Shown here: in pieces, positions 1 to 12,040 of the stretch
Layout of the letters: each line of letters opens with the position of its first letter
Numbering within the stretch: position 1 is the stretch's first letter
Source of the DNA: Pelargonium nanum
Lineage: Eukaryota; Streptophyta; Magnoliopsida; Geraniales; Geraniaceae
DNA: 41,017 nucleotides
NCBI GenBank assembly: GCA_036897485.1
Contig: JAYMTF010000291.1
Coordinates: forward strand, 1-41,017
Direction: 5' to 3'
Notes under the pieces: generated by a model
The model's input: only the letters and a program-made list of their open reading frames with translations
Databases searched by the model: none
Told to the model about the DNA's origin: nothing
Program-made: the position numbers and the translations under genes

Positions 1-88
1 TGTACCCGAAACCGACACAAGTGGGTAGGTAGAGAATACTTAGGGGCGCGAGACAACTCTCTCTAAGGAACTCGGCAAAATAGTCCCG
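1..88 (+). pseudogene. Nuclear insertion of a plastid 23S rRNA fragment (NUPT), truncated at window edge
   Basis: The sequence reads as an internal part of plastid 23S rRNA. It contains landmarks such as CCGAAACCGACACA, GTAGGTAGAGAATAC and AAGGAACTCGGCAAAATAG, which align with the region that in E. coli 23S reads CCGACACAGGTGG...GGCAAAATGG. Compared with the plastid version as I remember it, several positions look like C-to-T or G-to-A changes (AAGTGGG, CTTAGG, AGTCCCG), the usual decay of methylated plastid DNA in the nucleus. The match stops abruptly at about 88, where a SINE tail begins. The left end lies outside the window. It is a relic and not a working rRNA gene. Confidence 0.85.
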
Positions 89-180
89 GGATTAGTCTGA
101 GTATGGTAAAACGGCTTAAAGGTGTCAACCGCGAGTTTGCGGATCCGCTCAGAAATATCGTGGTTTAGACCGAAAAAAAA
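89..180 (+). mobile_element. SINE tail fragment (family A), 5'-truncated
   Basis: From GGATTAGTCTG through TTAAAGGTGTCAACCGCGAG and GTGGTTTAGACCG to an A-rich end, this matches the 3' half of the full-length SINE at 11637-11873 and the copies at 9826-10029 and 25642-25832. The tRNA-like head is missing because the plastid rRNA fragment occupies its place. It ends about 120 bp before the start of the Ran 5' leader. Confidence 0.8.
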
Positions 181-260
181 GTATATGTATATTCGACGGT
201 GAAGAAGCATCTATAATATAAGAAAGAAAGTACATAAATCGGATGGACTACAAAGTTGCG

Positions 261-280
261 TCAACTCAAGGTTGAGTTGA
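261..280. repeat. Perfect 9-bp inverted repeat in the Ran promoter/leader region
   Basis: TCAACTCAA, a GG spacer and TTGAGTTGA form a perfect inverted repeat about 90 bp upstream of the Ran start codon. It could be a dimeric protein-binding site, or an mRNA hairpin if transcription starts upstream of it. The transcription start is not known from sequence. Confidence 0.5.
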
Positions 281-367
281 ACCTCCAACTTTATTAAAGC
301 CCTTCTCCTCCCTAAACCCCAACCTCATCGCCGCTCCTCTGCGTACCAACAACCGCCACCAATTTCA

Positions 368-2901
<2,534 letters not shown>

Positions 2902-3300
2902 AGTGCTCGGGACGATCTTTTGATGCTTGGCTATTTACTTCTCGCTTTTACTTGGTTATTCACTTTCATCTTGAAAGAAATTCTTGACACATGGTGTCAG
3001 GATGTGAGCATGGAGTATAGGGGTTAAATATTGAGAACCATAGAGAGTACTAGTTAGGTTTTTATTTGTTTTTTTCTCTTCATGGAAGATTTTATTGTGG
3101 GGTGCGACTGCCAATTGGTATTTTTGGATTGAATGCTTTTCAGTTACATCTTTTTGACACTTACTACTGCTTAATGGATTTTGTTGTGTTCCAAAATGAT
3201 AATCTGTCAAAAGTTTTATCAATCAGTTCTATGACCGTAGTGAAAAATATTAATGTTCTCTTACTAATGCATTGGATGCAAATGTAACAGTGCTGTGATA
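2902..3300 (+). other. Ran 3' UTR and transcription end region
   Basis: T-rich, stop-rich sequence directly after the Ran stop codon, with no competing gene. It reads like a plant 3' UTR. I see no single convincing AATAAA signal, so the poly(A) site cannot be placed. Confidence 0.5.
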
Positions 3301-5640
3301 TCAAATTGATATGGGCCTGACATGATTCTGTAGTCTTGGTAAATAGGAAGTTTTGTTGATGTTCATAACGAACATTGAAGAATACATGGATTGTTCTCAT
3401 GTATTCTATGCATTTTGTGAGTTTTATGTGCAAGATCCAGCCTGTGTATTGTTGTAAGTTGAATCTAAAGGCCCAATAGGTGTGTGTGACTGAGGACAGA
3501 AAGTAGTGACCCTAATGTTTTGTACTGTCCTTCCATACAAAGAAGGCCAAAACCCAATACATAGGTCACAGGTGAGTGTCCCGTACCAGACCAGACCCAG
3601 AATAGGATGTTGGGGGGTTCACCGATCCTGCCTCTCCTCGTCTTGTACGGTATCAGAAAGGTACTATATGATGAGTGTGTTAGCTTAAGCCACGATGTTA
3701 ACTAGTGCTAGGAATGGATAGGTGCCGGGACAGTGTGGGCCTCGGGTGGTGGTGGGCGGCGGCTTCTATAGTTTAGTTTAGGTGGGAAGTGGGGACTGAA
3801 GGGATGGAGAGACGGGACAAACGTGATAAACTTGGATCCAGAAATAAAGGTTGTGCTCCTCCGTATTTATTCTTATGAATAATTGGATGGGATTGCATTA
3901 ATAATGGAGGGTTTCGTACTCTTTTTAAATAGTTGGACGATAATAAATGTTTGAAGTTCCGAGAGGAATGGGAAAAGGGAATTGAGTGAGTGAGTGAGAG
4001 AGAGAGGTCTATTAAATGAGAGGAAAAGCAGTTGGTAAGTGTATGCAGAAGTGAAACAAAAATGGGCTTGTCAAAGGCATGTGATATGCATCCGCATAAC
4101 AGATGGGCTGTCCATGGCATAGCATGGCACACCCACTTGGCCATGTCTGCGTAACGAAAAGAGTAGAACAGGAAACACGGATTAGCCATTAGAAGAGCGG
4201 AGAGGGGTCCGATCCCGACAACGCAATGGCGTGGTGCGTGACGGACCCAAGTGCTATTGGACCTGTCCCTATCCTTATTGTTGGTTCTAATCACACCCAA
4301 CACCTTCTTCACAGACCCATTTTTGTTCACTATCATAACTGACTGTGACTCCTGTTTTTGTGTGTCCACTGTTTGATTACCCATTTGGCCTCTACCCTTT
4401 GTAATTACTCTCTCTCTCATCATGCCGATCCAACCACAATGTGGGGTTACCCCAAAGCTGGTCTTACCCATTGCCAGCATGGTGGGCTCTCCCTCTCCTC
4501 TTCGCGACACTGTCCAATTTTTCAGGGGCTAACTTGGTCCCATTCTTTGTCTTTTCCTCCCTCTCTCTTTCCCTCAACTTAGCTTAGCTACATACAAGTA
4601 ATTTAAGCATGCATAAGGGTTATTTTCAGTGTCGGTGCCCGGTCGGAGCTGCTTGCTTGCTAAGCAACTGCCCCGGGATTAGGGTTCCATCCCAAACCAA
4701 CTCCTTTCTTCACCATCTAACATATCCCTTGGCTTCTTCTCTTTGTCATATACACATATATGTACATGTTTGTTTGTTATGTGTCCATCTCGAAAGCTGC
4801 ATTTGTGTGATTTACATTTACAGCTCATGATGAGCTGAGGCGGAGGATTTGGTAATAGTATCATTTATGCCATACACAACCAAATGAGACAAACCTCCTA
4901 TCTCTTATAGTATATAGTACATTACAGCTTATTAGTGTATATATGGCAGTTGCTATGGGCAGTGTGTGTATGTGTATATTAATTAATCGAAGTAGTAGGT
5001 ATTAGCATTGATTAGAGAAGGGGTGGGATTGGATGATGAGGAAGCAGTGATTTAATGGTAAAGATGGCGACGTATCGTCACATGGGCCATCATGTGAAGA
5101 TACGAAATTGGTGATAGGAAAAAGGAAGAGAAAACATAGAAGAAGAAGACGATGATGATGATGATTACGATAAGAGTACATGTCCTCATGGGTAGGGTAA
5201 GGTTTTTTTCAGAAGAAGAAGAAGGAGAGATGTGTTGTATTTGTGTTTCTGTGTCCTCAAATGTGCAGAGCAAACAGGACATGTTGTGAAATGGGATCAT
5301 GTGCTTTTTTCATGCATGAATTGGCTATATTGCCAAAGCAACTGTCCTTGTCCTCTCTCTTCTGCCATATAATGCATGCATATTTAGCTAATTAGCTGAA
5401 ACCTACCCATTGATGATGAGAGAAGCAAATATGTTTGCTACAATCAGGAAATCCTGAATTTATTGTTATATTCACTTCTCAACAACAACAAAAGCCTATG
5501 CTTCTTTATCTTCTTTTTCTTGTTGTTCTTGTTGTTGTTCTTTATCAACCCTACCAGCTAGCTACTACTACATGATATTTTGATCCTTGTGTCTGGTAAA
5601 TTTCCATTTCCTGCATCTGATATTCACATATTATTGATCA
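3301..5640. other. Intergenic region with a GC-richer, CT/GA-rich island
   Basis: No protein gene is supported. The part at about 3500-4600 is richer in G+C than the surrounding DNA and holds GA-repeat tracts (GAGT and GAGA runs near 3987-4010), AGAAG/GATGAT microsatellite-like runs near 5135-5165 and 5208-5225, and a hairpin at 5071-5104. An open frame of 245 codons on the minus strand (3773-4510) looks like translated promoter or UTR sequence, not a protein. The island could be a non-coding transcript or a distal promoter. Confidence 0.4.
5071..5104. repeat. 14-bp-arm hairpin
   Basis: CGTATCGTCACATG, the loop GGCCAT, then CATGTGAAGATACG. The arms pair at 13 of 14 positions. It is too short for a typical plant microRNA precursor on its own. 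No known microRNA is recognised in it. Confidence 0.5.
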
Positions 5641-7543
5641 CTAATGCTGATTTTAGGCTATTTTTGGCACCAACCCATTAAAATCACTGCTGGGATTTGC
5701 TAGTTTGTTACCAAAAATGATGAGTTATGTTGTTGGTTTAATTTAATGTTGTAATGATATTGATATGGATCTCTCTCTATCATCAATTGCTACAACTGGA
5801 CAGCATTTAGTGAGCAGAGCACTTTATTAATTTACCTGCTCTCTCTCTTTTCTCTGCAACATTCCATTTCTATGCTACCAAGCTTTGTATCATCTTCCTG
5901 TGAAAAATCATGTTCTTTAAAACAAGAGAGGAAAAATCAAAATAAATACTCTTCAAGTGATTGTTCTTCCACAATGTTTAGAATGATTGCATTTATTACT
6001 CATTTTGAAATATAGTTGGCATTTTGGGCCCGAATATACATGAAACCAACTCACATTTTTGCGAGTTCGGGTCGTATAAAATGGACCACCACTTTTTCGA
6101 GCTGGATTATATTTACCTTTAAGGAAATTGCAGCAAACAATAAAAATAGAAAAATGATTGAAATATTAAGAAAACAATTAAATTATTGTGAAATTAAAAT
6201 TTTATAAAAAATAGAAAAATAGATTGTATTCTTAACACAAAAATATTTTTGTGGGGCAGGTTCCACCGTAATGCTCTTCCTGTCTCCGTCTTTGGTATGT
6301 TAGATCAATCAACATATTTTACATGTGAAATTTGGATTAGGTCTTTTCATTTCAGTTCCGACCCAAATGCATTGATATAGTTTTAGCTGAGATACATTGA
6401 TTTGCTTGTATTTGTAGTTTTTGTATGTGAAATGAATAGAATGTCTAATTAGTATTTAAATGGTGATGATGTGACAAATGAAAGTGCATATATATCTAAC
6501 TTTCTCACTATTTCATACGTATTTATATCTTAGCACTTAATAATTTATGTAATATTATATAGTAATAATTAGTGATGGAGTTGTGTTCAACATTAGCCGG
6601 TAACTAACAATCGACTTTTGGCCGCAAAATTATTCAAGTTAGGTATCCAACACTCCTACCCTTATCTCTACTCTCTACTTGATAATGAAACTTACAAATC
6701 ATTGGTGTCAATGAAATTCATTTGACATATTTTGGGATGCTATTTATTTTAAGTGCGAACTTTTATATTTTAAAACGAGTAACTATAAGAAAAATGAATA
6801 TAGATATCGCTTAATAAAAATCATCTTTTAAGTACACGAAGTTTAGGTTGTTTAGCCAGCATAAATATATGTTAGTTGAGTTTAGTTGTTTGCTAAAACA
6901 AATCATAAACTACAAACTTTTAGAAGACGATTGAAGTGGCTTATAAGAGCCATATTTTTTTATGGAGATGAATTTTGTTTGTCTTCTAAAGGCTCAATTC
7001 TTGTAGTAGTTGGTTACTTAGTTATAATACTCAGAATTTAAGTTAAATAAAATATTTGAATTTGTGACAACAATACCATACAAGATAGGAGTATAATGGA
7101 AACTTTTCATCTTAACTAATTGTTGATGAAATAGATTCATTAAGAACATAAAAGTTGTACCTAATTTTGATTGTAGGTCTCGGCGAGAATTTATATATAT
7201 GTATAAAAAATAAGACAATATTAGAATCTTTTTTTTCTTTTCTTCAAATGTTAAGAATTAATTTTTAGTATGTTTGACTTTCCTTTAGTATATTTTTTTT
7301 CGAAGGGTCCTGTAGTATGTTTTTAGAGCGACAGATTCAAATATGAGTATAAGGAATCTTAGCTAGTTTATATTGGTTGAGACTTTCATCCAAAACACAA
7401 ACAAAATGGATCCGGGCGTGGCGTTCTGCGCCCAAAAATTCATTGGAACGGGTATGGGTGTAAGTCGCTGATGTGACATCATCTAATTGGTCTGAGAGTC
7501 TTTTTTCTCTTCAAATATATGTATTTACTTTAATTCATATATA
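5641..7543. other. AT-rich intergenic sequence
   Basis: No gene, RNA or recognisable element. The sequence is strongly AT-rich and stop codons are dense in all frames. Confidence 0.5.
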
Positions 7544-7814
7544 CTAACAATATAGTAAAATGGGCATCAGTTGACTGATATAGTTGTCTGAGAGCTTAAA
7601 ACTACGTAGTTTAATACACTCATTAACTCATCATTAATTCAAAACTACATAGTTTTGATTTGAATAAAAAAAATCCAAAAATTCATATGTTTATTAAAAC
7701 TACGTAGTTTTGATTAGTGATGAGTTAATGAGTGTATTAAACTACGTAGTTTTACGTTTGATTGATATAACTCTTATATCAGTCAACTAATGCCCATTTT
7801 ACTCCTAACAATAT
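7544..7814. mobile_element. Foldback MITE (251 bp) with 10-bp target-site duplication, Mutator-like
   Basis: The element body is 7554-7804. Its ends are AGTAAAATGGGCAT and, at the other end, the complement ATGCCCATTTTACT. The two halves are inverted copies for roughly 105 bp, with a mismatched patch about 30 bp from the ends. The central loop is short. CTAACAATAT flanks both sides exactly (7544-7553 and 7805-7814). A 9-10 bp duplication with long inverted repeats and no coding capacity fits a Mutator-like MITE. Inside, the palindrome ACTACGTAGT occurs at 7601, 7699 and 7741, with a variant ACTACATAGT at 7644. Strand is undefined because the element is symmetrical. Confidence 0.85.
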
Positions 7815-9816
7815 ATATCGTAATTTTAATCCAACAAAACGACTAAGACATAGTCACCAACTTAACTAAATCGTCTTAACAAATATTATTAGCTCAAAAA
7901 GTAGCTTGTATTTTCAAATTTGACGCAATAATTTGAGGTAATAATAAGTGTGTGATAATTAAAGCGACTTGCCTAGAAGAAAATAGTATAACCTCAATTT
8001 GTTTCTACTAATAGTAGTTGTTAAATTTAATACAATAATAAATGTGAATGTGAAATTGTATGGTGAAATGAATAAAAAAGGAAATGGAGACAGCTTGGTT
8101 AAAATGTAGGTCAGAAAACAGGGCCTTTGGAGGAGAAACATAAATGGACAAGGATGGTTTTAGAGGGACAAAACAAAACATGTATCATCAAATATTGTAC
8201 CTTGTGTTTAGTTTCCTAATTAATTAATTAGTTATTAAATTAGTAAAAACACAAAAAGAGAAAATTAAAAATAAATATAATTGGTAATTAAAAGGAAATC
8301 TAGGGAAAGGAGAAAAAGGTAAAACAGTGATGATAAATGGCAGTGAAGTGTAAAATAATAAAAAAAGAGGGGTCCAAAACTGAAAAAGTGAAAACACAGT
8401 CCCTCGATTCACGAGGGCTCAAACAAAAAATAAAATAAAAAATAAAAAGTACGGATTTGTGCCTGCGATTCTAAAATACTGCCATGCTCCAGAGTTTGTT
8501 ATCTTTGTACTCAAAAAACAAACCTGCTTCTCTTTTTTTTCTCCACTCCCCAAAATTATTATTATTTACACAATCATGTGATCTTCTTATCTTTTGTTTC
8601 CAAATTAACCCTTCAGTTACTTGTCACTATCAACATTGTAATTTAATAACACATGTGTTCACTCTCTTTTTTTAGTAACTTAGTTTTGCATACATAATCA
8701 AATTGTTCCTAAAAAATAGATATAACCAATTTTATCTACTATAAAAATGGGTGTATAAGACAACATACTAATTTATTCTTAAATTTTATTTTTATATATA
8801 AAGAACACTTATTTTAATACTAATGAGATAAGAGTTTTTAGGTTGATATAGAATGTGTTTTTGTTTCTTAGATTAAGGTTTAGAGTTGTAGTCATGCATA
8901 CAAAAATATATTTGTGAGAGGTGTTTTGAAAAGATTAATTGTAAAGCTTGATGAGCGAAAAATAGAGCACGAGAACTTCAGTGCAATTGTGGAGGAGAGA
9001 AATATAATGTCTTCAACTTGATTATTTAGACTCATATTGACAATTACAGCGTCTTCAGTTTGATTATTCATTATATTTCAGCTATTGTGGCTCAGTTTGT
9101 TAGTTTCAATTTGTTGTTTACGGGTTGGTCTATTTATCAAGTTTGACTGGGCGGATTGGTCTTCAAACTCCTGTTTAATATTAGTTTTGTTATAATCTGA
9201 TTTGAAGTAATAAATTACTATTAGTTTTATGTTTTTAAAAATACTTATTTAAGAACGGAGAGATATGATTTTGTCACTATACTAGTTCTTGTGAACCATG
9301 GGAAACTTTAACATTCACTCAAATCATGTTCAACATTTTATAATTTCTTCTTTTTTTTCTTTGTACTCTACTTATATTTTACTTGGCCTAGGAAGTATAA
9401 GGTAAATCCTATGTATTTTTAAAAATGTCTTGTGCTTATTCGATTAAGATATCATAAGATAACGAATTTGAATCTAGTCTATATGACAAATAGGAATCAA
9501 GTGAAATGTAGGTAAAATAATGTTATTCTTCTCCATTAATAGCCTATATATCTATGTAGTCAAAAGATCCTAATTGATTAACAAGCAAGAATATACTACT
9601 TTTTAATGAAGAGAATAATTTAAAGTCAAAATGTTCAAAGATATTGAGTTGAAAGCATTCCCTTTAACCATAGATTTTAGCCTTTTTAGCCAAAGTGCAT
9701 ATCCATATTTCATGATAAGTTGGTCAAGGTCAAGATCAAAATCAACCCCCACAACAAGGAAAAGATTTTCACTAAAGACCTCTTTTCATTATGTACTTCA
9801 AAATTGTCAAAACAAG
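7815..9816. other. AT-rich intergenic sequence
   Basis: No supported gene or RNA. Only short AT-rich open frames of 60-75 codons with no recognisable domain are present. Confidence 0.5.
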
Positions 9817-10038
9817 AGCTTTAAAATAATGGCTACACAGGTTGGTGAGACGTGAGTGGGAAGATCGCTTACATTCGATTTACGCTCAACACATTTTTAG
9901 AGAGAGGGATGAGTTTTACCTGTGACTTACCCTCAAATGAGGATTAGTCTGGGCGTACTTCAACGTTATAAAGGTGTCAACCACGAGTTTGTGGGTCCGT
10001 TCAAAAACTCTATGGTTTAAATCGAAAAAAGCTTTAAA
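9817..10038 (+). mobile_element. SINE family A, variant head, with target-site duplication
   Basis: AGCTTTAAA occurs at 9817-9825 and again at 10030-10038, bracketing a 204-bp body. The tail (GAGGATTAGTCTGG, TAAAGGTGTCAACCACGAG, ATGGTTTAAATCG, then A's) is shared with the 11637-11873 copy. The head differs (AGTGGGAAGATCGCTTAC...CGCTCAACACA) and is the same type as in the 25642-25832 copy. The sequence is diverged, so it is an old insertion. Confidence 0.8.
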
Positions 10039-10094
10039 GTAAGGAAAATGCTAATTTCTCAAATATCATGCAATATTTATATATAAAAATCAAA

Positions 10095-10185
10095 GCAGGT
10101 TGCTCCAAGTGATGTAAACATTTCGGATTTTCTTTGAGGTATCGAGTTTGAGTCTCTCCGCTGACGGGAGGGAGTGAATTATTAC
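10095..10185 (+). mobile_element. tRNA-like SINE head fragment (family B)
   Basis: GGTTGCTCCAAG...TTTCTTTGAGGTATCGAG followed by TTTGAGTCTCT resembles the head of the 39491 copy and contains a B-box-like GAGTTTGAGTC. No tail or target duplication is visible, so this is a degraded copy. Confidence 0.45.
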
Positions 10186-11627
10186 ATCAATTTTTCTATG
10201 TTTGACACATATTTTGTACAATATAATAGTATTTTATAAACCTTATGACCAATAACATCACACCTCAATTATTAATTAACACTAAATTGGGAGGGAGATG
10301 ATAGTAAAACACAAAATCATCAAATGAAGAAGACTTTTATTATTTTGCATTTATCGTGAAAAAGGGTAAAATGGTAAATACGAAATAAACAGAGGGAGAG
10401 ATAGATGGGCAGGGCAGTGCAGGGCAGTGCAGTGCAGTGCATTTTTTTGCAGGTTTGGAGTTGATGTAACAAAATAAATGAAGGACAAAATAGTAAGAAA
10501 AAATCAGAAATGTAAATGATTGGATGACACGTGTCAGGCAATGAGCTGTCGCAGCTAAATGAAATGACCCGTCACACCGTTGATTGCGTGGACGAAATCT
10601 CGTTATGTTATTCTCTGTCGTATCTGATTATTTTACCAAATTTTAACTACTTTTCTGCCCTTTATTTACATATAACACCAAACCATCAAGATTTGCTTAT
10701 TCCGATTTGGACATAGCTATTATAGCATACTAGCTACTACTACATTTTTTTTAATATTGATTATTTGATATTTGTTTTTTTGGATATATATAAAAAAATA
10801 CATTTTTGAATTTCAAGAAAATTGAAGACACTAGAGTAGTGGAGAATCAAAATTGATGTAACTACGCATAAGAATCAAACAATAGAGGCTTGTAGATCCA
10901 AAACTAACCACAATTTTATTTATTTATTTTTCGAATGGTTAGTGAATAGTAATAAATATTGATTGACCCATGAGTGTGTGCTTTTTATTTATTAATTTAT
11001 TTTTGCACGCATTATAATTACAGCCAAGAAAAAAAGGATTTGGTATCGAGTAGCATGAGATCCTTGAAGGTTTTTATATGAAGGTCAATGGTGATAATGT
11101 GCTACAAATGGTCAAGCAAGCATGCCATTTATAGATGGACATATGGCCATCATTAATTGCGCCAAATCATGAGAAATTAAGTGACAATTCTCCAACTAAC
11201 TAGATGGTTTGTATTTCACTCCTATAACAAAATCAAACTTTTGAAAAGATTGATAGTGCTTGAATGTCAAAAGGATAATATGAATTTAGAGACTGGCTAA
11301 TAGAAATGAAGATGTGAATTTTGAGTCAGACGCTCAAGAGGCGGTTTCGACCTTTGGACCGAGTTAAGGAGATTGGAGTTTGAATTGACCTCTGAATTAG
11401 CGATTGCTTCACTCCTATGCATATTTTCTCGCATGTAGAATTTGTGTGTGTCTGTAGGTTTGCAAATGAGGTTGCTCATGTTTTGCCTACACACTTTATT
11501 CTTGTGTCAGATTTGTGTTCTTGAAAATAAAATGTCACCCCCTAAAATGTTTTTGATACATTATGTATTGACAATTATATTGAATGAAGTGTTACTTAAA
11601 AAATATAACTCTATGTGTTCCAAAATG
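10186..11627. other. Intergenic sequence with short repeats and a G-box palindrome
   Basis: No gene is supported. A short run of GGGCAGTGCA/GTGCA repeats lies at about 10405-10441, and a 12-bp perfect palindrome TGACACGTGTCA lies at 10525-10536. The rest is AT-rich. Confidence 0.45.
10525..10536. promoter_or_regulatory. ACGT-core palindrome (ABRE/G-box-like)
   Basis: TGACACGTGTCA is a perfect 12-bp palindrome with an ACGT core, the kind bound by bZIP and bHLH factors. No gene lies within several kilobases, so it may be fortuitous. Confidence 0.3.
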
Positions 11628-11882
11628 AGTGTATTGGTACCACCAAACGCGTGGGTCAATTGGTAAGAGGTTGTTTCAGCTTAACTTGAGGTCTCGAGTT
11701 CGAGTCTCAGGGAATGCAGTTGCGTTAAAACTTGGTAGGTAGAGCTTTGCCGCCCTTGTGGTCCTACCCGCCTCGAATGAGGATTAGTCTGGATGTGGTA
11801 GAATGACTTAAAGGTGCCAACCGCGAGTTTGCTTGCCTGCTCAGGAACCTCATGGTTTAGACAAAATAAAAAAAGTGTATTG
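11628..11882 (+). mobile_element. Full-length tRNA-derived SINE (family A) with 9-bp target-site duplication
   Basis: AGTGTATTG flanks both ends (11628-11636 and 11874-11882), giving a 237-bp body at 11637-11873. Near the 5' end is a tRNA-like part: an A-box-like GTGGGTCAATTGG followed by a B-box GAGTTCGAGTCTC at 11696-11708, which form the internal Pol III promoter. A tRNA-unrelated body with TTGGTAGGTAGAGC and CCTCGAATGAGGATTAGTC follows, ending in an A-rich tail. This is the best-preserved SINE in the window and the reference for the other family A copies. Confidence 0.9.
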
Positions 11883-11924
11883 TTTTTCTAGAATTTTTGT
11901 CCCAACAAGAGTGAGTTGAGCTTC

Positions 11925-12040
11925 ACAACATGAGGTAGTTCTCCCCTTTTAACCCATACCCCACCCCATATTGTCGGTAAGGGGGCTCGAACCCGAAACC
12001 TCAAAAGTGATTCAAAGCGCTTAAGTCGTTTGACCCAACA
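11925..12040 (-). mobile_element. tRNA-derived SINE (family B), inverted
   Basis: Read on the minus strand it starts GGGTCAAACGACTTAAGCG, passes a B-box GGGTTCGAGCC, then CCTTACCGACAATATGGG and a G-rich body. It matches the + strand copy at 39491-39620. It lies directly beside the family A SINE, in opposite orientation. No clear target duplication is seen. Confidence 0.7.

Noticed and set aside
3311-3327. 17-mer ATGGGCCTGACATGATT also present at 29542-29558
   Set aside because: Exact, but isolated; flanks do not align, so shared ancestry cannot be supported. It may reflect the common TGGGCC motif plus chance.
3773-4510. 245-codon minus-strand open frame as a protein gene
   Set aside because: Low-complexity, Ser/Leu-rich translation with no domain, in CT/GA-rich non-coding sequence. 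Kept only as a composition anomaly.
11645-11720. Functional tRNA gene
   Set aside because: A- and B-box-like motifs are present, but the acceptor stem does not pair and the sequence continues into a SINE body flanked by target duplications.
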